DNA of 64,000 nt from Scolanthus callimorphus (Eukaryota > Cnidaria > Anthozoa > Actiniaria > Edwardsiidae). The stretch spans positions 25,503,387 through 25,567,386 of the forward strand of contig CM066918.1 of the NCBI GenBank assembly GCA_033964015.1. Reading direction: 5' to 3'. Of the stretch, positions 35,801 through 47,186 are shown one piece after another. Positions within the stretch are counted from its first letter, which is position 1; each line of letters opens with the position of its first letter. Made by a program: the position numbers and the translations under genes. Under the pieces are notes generated by a model that was not told the origin of the DNA, searched no databases, and saw only the letters and a list, made by a program, of their open reading frames with translations.

Positions 35801-38531
35801 TCGAGGTTGTCTGGAAAAAGAAATAGGACTGCATGTGAAAACAGAAATTGGCAAGCATCCAACTTATTTTGCATGTTGTTTTGTTACTACAGACACCATA
35901 CTATGGTACTCACTTCTTTTTTGACATAGGCAGTAGCCTTTCGCGAATGTGAAAACTTAGTGCCAATGAAGGCTCGTCCTCTTCTTCTTGAGATTGTAAT
36001 CACTCCATTTTCTCCAACAGAATACTTTCCATAGTACATTTTGACTTCGGGGGCATCAAGAATATCTTCAGCAATTGCTGAATTGTTGTTCGCCTCTTCT
36101 GTGGTGGTGTGGTCAGTTTCAATCAAGGCACCGTCACCCTGGAACTATAAAAGAGAAAGAGCAATAATGACTTTTGAAAGCATTCTAGCAGTACTTCCAT
36201 TAAGAATAAGTAGAAAATAGATGCTTTAAGCTTGGACAGAAGTGGTTAAGGGAAGGGTTCAAGCTGGGGTGCAAATTTAGGACTGGTACTGGTGGCACTT
36301 AAAACATGCTATCAAGCAAAAAAGGTAAGTTTTCCTCATTATAGTTAAGGAATATCTTTTGAAAAGTGCATTCGATTTACACTCCTTTTATAACAATTAC
36401 AATTATTCACCTTTCCTTCGCTTGTATTCTTTATGATGAGGCATCTGATGGCAGCATTGAAATCATTCAATACTCTATTGGCTTGTTGTGCCTCCATAGA
36501 TGTTTTACATAGTTCAAGCAGGTCATGCTTCTTCAGCTCCTGCTTTGTCACACAAGGACTCTCCATTTTTTCCCCTGGCTTTTGGGTTACAGGGTTACCA
36601 TTACGTGGTGGTTCTGGAAGGGTTGCAGTTACCATATCTGTTAAAATAATTTGGTTACATTCCATTACTAATCATACTATCATACTGTAGCAGAGTCAAG
36701 CCCCTTCTTGTTGTGGGAATTGTTCTTCCTTCCCATTTTTTAGGGTATTTCTTAATTCCAATTTTTTGGAACCTAAAGACTCCTATAGAATTTCCAGTGA
36801 AAGTTTTATGAACACATAATATTTTCTTCTCTCCCCATCTGATGGGTATGTATAATTTCTTGAATTACGAATAACATTTACTGTATCCATTTACCATTTG
36901 TTAATTCCTTTAAAAATTTTTTCAGCTTCAACGCATGTTTAAAGGATATCCCCATTCGTTCAATAACACTGAAGTCCTCCGCCAGGAGAGTGAGGTCCTC
37001 TACTGTTTTAAACTGTGAAAATAAATATAACATTGGTGAGCAGAGGGTAACTTCAGAGCTAAGAAGACAGGAGAATAATTTATTTGTTATTTTTCTTTTT
37101 AAAAATGTTCTCATCCCAACAACAAAGATTTAAAGAAGATATTTTAAAGAAAGATTTTGCCCGTAGCGAGCATTTGAGAGTGAGAGAGGATTAGACATTG
37201 GGCTTTCAAGACACTGGCAAGATGTCCAGAAATTTACAGAAACACGGGTGGTAAAGTAAACTTAATTTCATGCATTTATACTGCAAAAAACTAAAGAGGT
37301 GAGAGCCATTGTAATTAAAATAGGAGAAAATATTAATACATTACTCCTGAAAAAAAAAAACGAGCCTGTTAAATTTCTGGCAACTCCACAGCACTCGAAA
37401 TTTAGAGATCTACATAGGTGTAAATCCACTAGGAGAACACTGTAGAAACTTAAAACACAGTCTAAAAGTTAGGTGTAAGAGGAAAATTGAAAATAAAGTC
37501 AATAGCCTAAAGTCTTATGCTTTTCACACCCTGGATGAGATTGCAGCATATGCTGCTTTTCTATTATAAAATGCAAGCTAGCACAAAATTTTGCAATCCA
37601 ATTTTAATTGAAACAGGCCTTGTGATATAATAGGTACCTTTTCCTTGTTCACTAGATCTGGGATTATTTCTTCTAGTCCATGCCTGGACAAAAAGTTCTC
37701 AGTGGTTTCACTCTACAAAGAAACAACCAGAGTTAAGTTCATGCAAGATCCACACTGCATGAAAAAAGGTCAATGAATCATTGCAGTGCAGCTAATACAC
37801 ATTTTCGCTCTAGTTTCGTTTAGAATGGCTTTTGGATGTAACACAACTAGGCACTTGATTTATGTAACACGACTACCAACATGCAGCGCGTGCATTCATC
37901 TGTGTTCCAAGGAGTTCTCCAAGGAGTTATAAGACGCGATCGAACAGTGATTTCCTGTTTGATCGCAAACTTGACTCATCGACTCTCTTCCCCTCTCATG
38001 CAGTTTGAACACTTTGAGTTGTTGACCGTTTGATTGTGCAGATGAGAGTTTTCCAGTCAGCAGGAAGCTTTCCTCTGTGGATGATAGTTGGAACTCTCAT
38101 CACCGTTTGATCCCTGCTTTAGACTGCTTTCATAACTGAAATGGTCCCCTCTCTTTCCAACGAGTACATATCCAGTTCACATTATATACACAAACTAAAC
38201 AGCAAAGACTAGCAACAAAACAAGAGCGAACTACCAGGCCTCAAACAATGTACCCTTTAAAGCTTATCTCGCCTCGTGTGTGCTCGCTGCTAGCTCGAGG
38301 TACACCAGGAGAGATAAGTTTATGGAATTTTACTTTCGGAAAAAAGACAAGACAATCACCAGATAAAGTGGGAACCAAAATTTTAGTAATAAGAGCTTAC
38401 TTAGCAATCTGATTTCAAGTGTTTATAGAATAGTTCGAGTCTGCCCTGTACTTACCGCCGACGAACACAACTCTGAATAGTCACTAAATACTAACATTGT
38501 GAGGACGTTTTACCTTATCAATCGATGCCAT
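29830..38531 (-). CDS. SAM-domain companion protein, copy 2 (C-terminus cut by gap)
   Basis: Duplicate of the gene at 13250-22047. Exons include 38531-38514 (MASIDK), 37712-37638, 37012-36895, 36637-36411, 36144-35914 and homologues of the short exons, down to 30105, where the last exon is cut at the gap. Exon 3 is 118 bp here and keeps frame (KLKKFLKELTNG), correcting the copy-1 shift. The last exon has the extra A-run base needed to enter frame but then carries its own indels (near 29955). Most likely the same gene assembled twice. Confidence 0.7.
30191..30325. mobile_element. MITE of family A, duplicate of 13695-13829
   Basis: Same ends and sequence as the copy-1 element, including the G-run following it. 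Confidence 0.8.
32081..32207. repeat. MITE family B, duplicate of 15604-15732
   Basis: TTAAAGGCCCATCACC...GGTGATGGGCCTTTAA. Part of the duplicated block. Confidence 0.8.
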
Positions 38532-39090
38532 TTATCTTTTGGGAGGTAAAAGTGTTTCGCAGTGGTGATAACGTCGCTTATAGTGGAAATAGGAGCGGTT
38601 TTAAGCGCAGTTTGTTGTCTAGTACTAGTAGAACACACGAGAGTTGTTTCTTCTTCGGTTAAACGAAAAATGGCGCCAAAACGTGGAAGTCCCGGATGCG
38701 TAACTGCCAACCAACCTCGTCCCCTGGGACTTGTGGGTAATTTTCAAGATGGCGGTTGCTCTCTACCCAAGCCCATGGTTTTCTGGGTAATTTTCACAAC
38801 CGCCATCTTGAAAATTACCCAGAAGACCTTGGGAACGAGGTTGACAAGACCACGAAGTAGAGTAATTTTCAAGATGGCAGCGAACAAGTGGCGTGTCGAT
38901 TCACATCTTCAGCACGATGTTTTCTTTCTTATGAAAATTCTATTGAAAATTTGAAGGAGCAAAAGTGAAAAGTATAAATCCCAGTCAAAAGTTACAGGCA
39001 ATAAGAAAAGATAATCTCTCTTTATACCAAGCAATTGAGCGGTTTATGGGCTAATACGCGAAGATCTATGATCAAATCTCCATCCAAGTT
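38532..39090. promoter_or_regulatory. Bidirectional promoter region, copy 2
   Basis: Identical in layout to 22048-22606, with the palindrome, the three AAGATGGC motifs and the TGGCGCCAAAA site. Apparently no differences from copy 1 in this stretch. Confidence 0.55.
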
Positions 39091-42000
39091 ATGCGTATTC
39101 CATGCAATTGTAAATCATGTAAAGGAAAGCTAAGGGACAGGAAAACAGTTCGTAACCACTTTACATTCGTTCCCTATCAAGTTGACAACGGAAGCCATCA
39201 GGATGATGATGGTGTTATCCAGGCTGACCAAGACTATGTAGTAACTGAGACTGATGCTGGTGGTATTTACCGTGACCAAGAAGACGAGGAGAATGATGGT
39301 GGTGATATGCAGGCTGACCAGGACGACGAGGAGAATGATGGTGGTGATATGCAGGCTGACCAGGACGACGAGGAGAATGATGGTGGTGATATGCAGGCTG
39401 ACCAAAATGAAGGTGCCATTGTTGCTGATGAAAGTATTGAAGAAGAAGCCCAGGAATACCAAGGGGAAAGTGTCCAATATACAGAAACAGATCTTGATAG
39501 ACTCATTCTTCGGATAGTAGAGTCAAAGGTTAAAAATGGATGGTCACAGGAAGAAGCCTTGACCCAAGTTAAGAGTATTTATGAGTTTACCAGAGATGAC
39601 CATGTTCCACATCAATCCTGGAAAGCAGTTCTAAGCTATCTTAAGAAATTAGGCTATCAGGAGCCCAAACATTATAAAGTTTGTTGTGGGAGTGATCATG
39701 TAACTTTAATTGATGACGACGTTTGTCCAAACTGCGGAAAGGCATGGAAAGATTGTCAGGATTACTTTGTGCTAGGACTAAATATTCAAGACGTGTTTCT
39801 TAGTGATGAATGCCTGAAAGAACACTTAGCACATTGGGAATGCAAGGATGCCTGGTTGAACAAAGAGGAAACGGAAGTATTCAAGGAACTCTGGCATGGC
39901 CAGAGGTTTCGTGAGCTTTCCTATTTCTGGGACAAGGATATAGAATACTGCCTACCAACATGCTGTCCTAATTGTGAAAGCATCATTTCGGTCGACATTT
40001 TGTTAAATTTGTTAAATGCTGGTGCTGCTAATAACTCCACAACAGTATTTGTTTCCTGCCCAAGCTGCATGTTTGATTTTTCACATAGTGTGAAATATAC
40101 TCAAGGTAATCCATTGAACCAGGCACTAATCTTCCATGAAGATGGATTTAATGCTTTTGTAAAAAAGAGTAGGGGAATATCAGCTATCCATATTTCCCCT
40201 GCATGCTGTTATAAAGCCATCCGTGGGAAGTATCTCAAGGTTTACAGTTTTCTTCCAACATGTTCCATTGGAGATGGTATCAGAAACAAGCTTGGTGCAT
40301 TTTTGAAGCCCCTGATTGAGGAAATCAAAGAAATGTACATTGATGGTATTGAGATAACTTTGCCAAGGGACATCGAGTTGCATCATCCAAGCGGTACATC
40401 ATCTGTTATTACTAAGGGGAAGCACAATGTACGGGCTCTGATATTGTTGGGGACAGCGGATTTGAAAGCACATGCTGAGATCACTTGTCATGCTGGAGGT
40501 AAGTAATAATTTGCTATAAGCAGGACTGTAATTTCTACTACCAATTAAATATTTGGGGTTCTTTTAGAGAAGTGGAATGCAGCATGTACTGTAGTATCTC
40601 TAAATTAAAAGTCCCCATTAAGGCGGCTCTCTATAAAGTCTGGGGTTTTTAAAAGGGTTTTTAAGGTGACTGATATATGAAATAATAACTTTCGAAAGAA
40701 TTGTATTTCAAATCAAACGTAATGGATGCTTAATGCAACCATTTGTTGATAGTTTGACATGACCTGATTTATTATTCATAATATTTTCAAAAAAGTATCT
40801 TTGACTGAATTTGATCTGGAAATTTTTAATGCAATTCTTTCAAAAGGTATCTGCAGATTAATGTTCCCTTATTAAGATGCCCCCAGACTTCATTGACTGT
40901 AATGAGTTCAACTGCAGTTAGGTGACTCAAATTCAAATTCAAAATGCATCCAAGCACTAAATTTGCAAAGGCAAACAAAAAATGCTTGATTTGTTAAACC
41001 ATTGAAGTGCTATCACCCCGGGGCTTGGAATTAAGAAAAAAATCTAGGTCACATTTTGGACAACAGTTTCAGTGTTTAATCACATTTTGCACTGTTGGTT
41101 GCAAAATGCTCCGACGAAGGGCTAACGCTCGAAACATCAGCAAAACACCATGTTTCCATGGTGTTTAACATAAATCTCAACCTTTGGTTGCTGATGTTCA
41201 TTGCAGATTTTATTTTATTTTGTTGGTTGCATTTCTGTTCTGACCTTTTTTCTGAGATGTTTTGGCCCAAAAAATACCAGCAAATTGTTTTTCTAGGAAT
41301 GTGAGATTACATAAAAATATGTAAAAATACTTTCTCGAACTATTCTATAAACACTTGAAGACTGTGGCTTCTGAAATTATGCTATCAAGATTGTTCTTTA
41401 TTTACTTTAGCAATCACAATTTCAAGAGTACATTTTGAAGTTTGAGTTGGTCACTTTAACAGTGATAATACACTTCTAATATACAGTAGGGGAAAGCTTT
41501 ACCTGTTACATCCTCAGGATGTCACAATGGTTATGTTTAGAACAAAAACACAAATTGGTACTATACTGTTAGGTATAGCTCATCCCACTCTCACACTTGA
41601 ATTTATAAAATGCATTATCTTTTAATTATAACAAAAGGGATGACTGCTGGTATTGCTAATTTAATATGTGAACCTTCTACATATCCATTTCTAGGGGGGA
41701 AACTTGGCTGTAGACGTTGCATGGTGCAAGGAACATACATTCCAGCAAAGCGCCATTATTACTATGGATCATTTGGTATGCGTTACAAGCACCGGTGCAG
41801 GCCAAGAACAGCAATGTTCCATCTTGAGCAAGGGAAGAGAATTGATAATGCAGCAACCCTTGCTGAAATGCAAGCTATCCAGTCTGAGACTGGCACTACT
41901 GGGCTGAGTACATTGTTTGATCTTCATACCCTGTACTCATTTGATCCTCTTTGGGACATGGTGATGGACCGAATGCACATGACTTTTAATATGCTAAAAG

Positions 42001-44646
42001 AGAATTTGTGGAGAAGATATGGGCCAAAATGGATGGAAACTCAGGACTTCCCATAGAGGAACGCAATCCACATAATGGTGGGCTGGTTGACAGGGATGAG
42101 TTTGCTGAGGCCCTTGGTGCTGTTGAATGGTCTAGAGAAGACAAAGCAAGTGGTGTTGCAAGGTTGACAAGCCTCACAGACAAACTTGGAAGCTGGAAAT
42201 CAAATGAGTTTAAGAAGTGAGTATAATGATTATTTTTGCAGAACATTTTGCTTAAAGGCCCATTAGACCTTTCCGTAATGCATTGCGCACCATTGTGTTA
42301 TACATGTATCCTTGACATTTCAACTAAGAAAAGAGATTGAGAGGCCAGTTGACAGATTTAAGCTTTTGAACAGTTATTTTTGTTTTGTTATCTTTTTTTC
42401 ATTTTCAAAACCAAAACATAAACACCATGGCCCCTATGCATCGTGGAAAGGCATAATGGGCCTTTGAAGAGTTCATGTGTCAACATGATATACCATTTTA
42501 ACAGAATAGCAGCACACCATGTCAGAGAAAGTACTGTATGATCCATTTCCATCAGATGACTAAGAGAATATAGAGCAATTTTCTTGATTGAATTTGGCAA
42601 ATCAAATCTGAAACTTTGTTTTTAGATGTAGATGCCCCCCCCCCCCAAAAAAAAAGTGGTCACATATTTAATGGTGACCCCCTCCCCCATCATTCACTGG
42701 ATCTAGATATTGCTAAAACCACATTTTTGTTAGTTTGTTAAATCTCTTTTCATGTTATAATAGCAATGCAAGATTCAATATGTCTTTCGTTTAGGGAAAA
42801 AGAACTTCATCTGTGTATGTTTTACATAGATAGGTACATTATGTTGCTTAACTCCCAGATAATAATTATCTTGCCAAGTTGAGTGTTACAGTGTTATTGG
42901 TAAATCGAGATATCCTATTACAGGGCCATACCAAGCCTCCAAACGCTCCAAAACTGGGGGGGGGGGGACAACATATAAACAACTCAATTCAACTTTTAGG
43001 GAAAGTTGAAAGTCTCTTGCGTGCGAAGTGCACCGAAAATTTAGAGACCAGTATGTGAAATTACTGCATGTTTGGGGGAACTGATTGGGGAAAAATTGTG
43101 GGGGCATTTTACTCATGTGAAATTATTTTTTAAACAAGTATGAGGCAGTTCGCTAGAAAATATTAGTGATTTTTTATGCACCCAATAATTGCAAATTCTG
43201 GTCGCATTTAGCAAGTTAGCTTGTGGGAATTTTTTCCTGTGTGTTTTCCTGTAGATCGAGAAAAAAGGTCACGCAGCATTCATTCCTGATACTTATTTTT
43301 TTTTTATTCTTTTATGACTTTTTTGTATACAGGTTTAGCAGTGTTGCACCTGTGGTTCTGGCAGAAAAAATTCCTTCTCCAGCATATGACTGCTTTGTTC
43401 TTCTTTGTCATGCTGTACAAATGTTGTACAGCAAAGAGCTTCAGATCTGTGGTTGGGATGAGTCAAACCTAGAAAGGCTGAATGGGTTGCTGTGGAGCCA
43501 TGCCATACGCTGTGAAGAGTACTATGGGCTCTCATACTGTACAGAGAATCTGGAAGTGTCAGTCCATGCAGTAGAGGACATCAAAAGGCACTCCAGCATG
43601 GATAATTATTCGTGTGAAATGTACGAGAGAGCCATACGCAGCCATAAAATGCAGAAGCATAACGCCAAAGGAATAGAAAAAACCTTTGTGGAAAGGGAAT
43701 GTCTTAGACAATTCTTGGAGAGATATCAACGGACAATTGGCCCAATTAGTAGTTACACTGACAATTCTTTGAAGTATGCCTTTGATCCAATGGCCACTGG
43801 GGATGCATTTTACTTCAATGAATCATCTTTTGGAGCTGCATGTCGTCTGCTTGATGACATGAAAGATAACCCTTTACCACTTGTCCAGCATGCTTTTTCC
43901 TGTGGTGTTGCTATTGGAAGGGTAAAGCACAGAGCCTTGTCAAGGGAGTTGAAAGGGGATGTTCAGAGATATTTTCAGGAAATACGTGCTCATGACCCAC
44001 AATTTCTTAGTCATTGTCACACCATAAAAGCTGTTGCTTTCAAAGATGAGTTTGGAGAAATTGAAAAGTTTTCAAGGGGTGATAAAGTTGTTATCCAAGG
44101 CACAGACAACGAGAGATGGGTCATGAAATTAGAAGATATATTTCAAGTGGGCCCCATAATGGAAGATACTACACATTTATTAATGGTGCCTATTTTATCC
44201 CTGGCGTTGAGAATGGCCAGTTCCCACAACACAGTTGGACATCAACTCCTAAACTAGTCCCACATACATACACAAGAGATAGTGCACAGTTTATTGGAAA
44301 GATGTACCACAAGATCATTATGTATCCAGAGCCAACTGACATACAACGGCCTTCTTATTATCTGTGGATCAACTTCAAGAACACAGAATGTGCCCAGTCA
44401 GTATCAGTTCCTGTATATCCAGATGTTGGTGATACATTAGAAATAGCTGCACCAAGACATCAACTGTGGTTTGGTGTAGTGAAAGAATCAAATCATGATT
44501 TGAGGGAAGCACAAATCCGCTGGTACCAGGAAACAAAGCGAAAGGGGACATGGACATTAACAAACCTTGAAGATAAGATTTCCTACAGGAACATTGTAAG
44601 AGAAGTGCATGCTCAAAGGACATTTGGCGGAGTGAAGTTTACATGA
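39091..44646 (+). CDS. CACTA/EnSpm (Tnp2-type) transposase, copy 2
   Basis: Exons 39091-40498, 41695-42216 and 43333-44646. The first exon is the same 469-residue frame as copy 1. Exon 2 reads further than in copy 1, through MLKENLWRRYGPKWMETQ, but meets a TAG directly after DFP; the following VDRDEFAEALGAVEW block is in another frame in both copies. Exon 3 is open through the region where copy 1 shifts (near 43675), but loses one A in GGCCCCATAATGG (near 44155), where copy 1 reads on. The two copies therefore break in mostly complementary places. Domain content as for copy 1. Confidence 0.8.
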
Positions 44647-45566
44647 TACTGGTTTATTTAAGATATTTGAAATGGATTATCTGACATTTTGGGCTGAAGA
44701 TTTATGATAGTGCTAAACTGGGCTGAGTTTGTTCTGCAGTACGTTTTGCCACAGCAAGTCTAGTCTGTAGCTAGATTATGGGGAGAAAGGGGTGGGGTGG
44801 TGGTCGTCGTTAGTAGAGAAAGATTAGGATTTCCAAGATGAAATGGTATTTTAAGGGATATGCAAATGAACGAGACACAAGACAAGCAACTTGTGTCTTG
44901 TGTATTTTTAGGGGTCATTTTGCCTTATTAAGTAACCCTATTTCTTTTACTTGGAAGAACCCCTCCCCCCCCCCCCCCCCCCCCCCCAGCACACCATAAT
45001 TGTAAAACCAAAATCCAGTCTTGCTCTTCTTTTTACTTAGCCTACACATCTGTCCAAAATGATATAAATAATCATGAAATATGTAGCAGATTGTATATAT
45101 TCCCAACTGTAAATATATTGCTCATTTCTCTCCTTTATCCTATTAATTTATTAATATTACCAAAACAACATACTTCTTATTTATAAGGTGCTAATACATA
45201 TGATTAATTATAATTATAGCTAATATTGTAATTATGTACATCATCACCACAGCAGGTATTTTCCTTTTGGCCTTAGATGTAGATGTATTGTAATATTGTA
45301 AACTGGTTCTAGGGGTATGGCCCCCCCATGTATGGAACACTATTATGACTGTGTTCCTGAAAATATCGCCTCACCAGAAGGGATTAGAAATTCCACAGGG
45401 GTGGGGGTTCAATTTACCTGATTTCTTCCATACAAATACAGTATTTTCCTTTGGAGATTACAGAAGGGTGGGGGGTCTCTTTTCAACACCCTTCCATGGG
45501 GGATGGATATTTTCCGGAAACACAGGAGAAAAAGTCTTTGAAGGGCCTCATATTGGCTAAACCCCT

Positions 45567-45710
45567 GGGGCCGGTTCCTGGAAGTTTGGATAAAGTTATC
45601 CATGGATAAAAGTTGTCTGTTGTATAGGATTTGTTCAGGATTGATCGGTTGGATAAGCGTTTATCTACTGATACCGGTAAGTCTTAACTGACATTCTAGG
45701 AACCGGCCCC
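45567..45710. repeat. MITE with GGGGCCGGTTCC ends, duplicate of 29063-29205
   Basis: Same sequence in the second assembled copy. Confidence 0.75.
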
Positions 45711-46233
45711 TGGTTTCCAACCCCGCCCCTCTGGGGTTTGCCTCTCCATGTTGTGGCTAAAATCACACACTCAGATCTGAGTTTTTTTAGTATAATTTCT
45801 TCAAATTTGAATTTTTTTTATGAACCATTAAATAATACTGGTACTTTGGCAAATCACTATTTAACAATTAGTCGCCAAAGGCAACGTAAATATCAACGAA
45901 GTGACTATTCGCCAATATTTATGGAGCCTGAGGTGACTAATTGTTTTAGCATAATTACTCAAGATTTTTGACAAAAAAATCGGGTTTAGGCAAGAATGGA
46001 TTAAGTTTCCCGCAATGAAGTGCGCGCGCGATCCCCAGTGCTTTCAATGTTATAATCACCTATAGGTGAATATAGCAAAACATTCCGAACGTCTCGATCA
46101 ATCAGCATGCGGCATCGCATGAGTAATTATACTAAATCCCAATGGTCGTTCTGTGCGCAAGAAATGAGAACAGTAAATCAGTTTAGAATTAGGTTCAGGA
46201 TAGGGTTTTGGCTTGTTTCAATATGATTTTAAA

Positions 46234-47186
46234 ACTGTGTATTCCTCGTTCTATATATGATATATTAAATAAATTGCTTTAAAGTTAAAAATGAGGACAC
46301 CAACTTATTTAATCCTATTTAATGTGTCATTTCCATAATTCCATAAACTGCCACTTAACAATTTTATTTTGAATTCCATCCATCAAACCTTTAAGGTTAC
46401 TGAGAACCTTGCGGCACCTCCTCAGACAAACAATCATACACATCCTTACTTTAACCAAAATATGTCAAACTATATATTGTTGGAAAGCTTATAGAATGGA
46501 CTAGCCGGCTATGGCAAAAAGAAATCACTTATTGATACCTGTAATTTTTTAAAGCATTGATTAAATATTTTGGTGTGCCATTTTCACAAGCCATTTTCAT
46601 GAAGTGTTTCTCAAAAACTGTGTCTGCGTTTTTTTATAATTTGGTTTATGTCAAACTTTTACATTTTTAGAGCATGAAAATTCTATAAAATTTGACCTTC
46701 GAAATTTTTTGAGAAACACCTTTAGGGATTAAAACAATGTGTTCCTTGGGAGACAAGGTCAAGCAGTTTGGCGGCGTTATCTCTTGAAAATGTCACACCC
46801 AAATTTTTAACAAAACCTTTAAAAAATTACATTTATGAAAACATTATTTCTTTATTTTCTAATGATATACATGTATAGTAGGTTGACATGTGATTTTTCT
46901 TTTGAGGACATGAGGGCAGTTTCTCAGATAGGGAACAATTTGGTTTTAAAGCATAGGTAGTCCTTTAGTTCAAATCCTGTGTGGAATCACTCAGGGCTTT
47001 TCATGGATGGAAGCCAAACCACAGTTCAGAACTCAACAAAAAGTTACTTCCACTTAAACTGAGTGAAGAATTGTGTTTTTTTACTTTTCCATTCTTTCAA
47101 TTGGGAGCAAAAGGTTTGAATTTTTATTTTAGCAACTGACTTTTGATTTCCAAGGGAGGCTTTATAAATGCATGCCAGAAAAAGGC
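46234..47186. other. Internal non-coding region, no gene seen
   Basis: First single-copy sequence right of the duplicated block. A weak inverted pair (GTGTTTCTCAAAAACTGTG near 46607 and TTTGAGAAACACC near 46708) is present. No coding signal before the kinase stop codon at 47187. Confidence 0.45.

Larger units (their letters stand above)
29830..46233. repeat. 16.4-kb direct duplication, copy 2 (probable contig overlap)
   Basis: Begins with the first base after the N gap and matches 13331-29729 throughout. After 46233 the sequence continues into DNA present only once. Differences from copy 1 are mainly one-base homopolymer indels, with a few small substitutions or insertions (for example near 42486). 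Confidence 0.9.

Noticed and set aside
29830..46233. Second independent set of transposase and SAM genes
   Set aside because: Exact gap-adjacent boundaries and near-identity make an assembly overlap more likely than a biological duplication; kept as features but not counted as extra genes.
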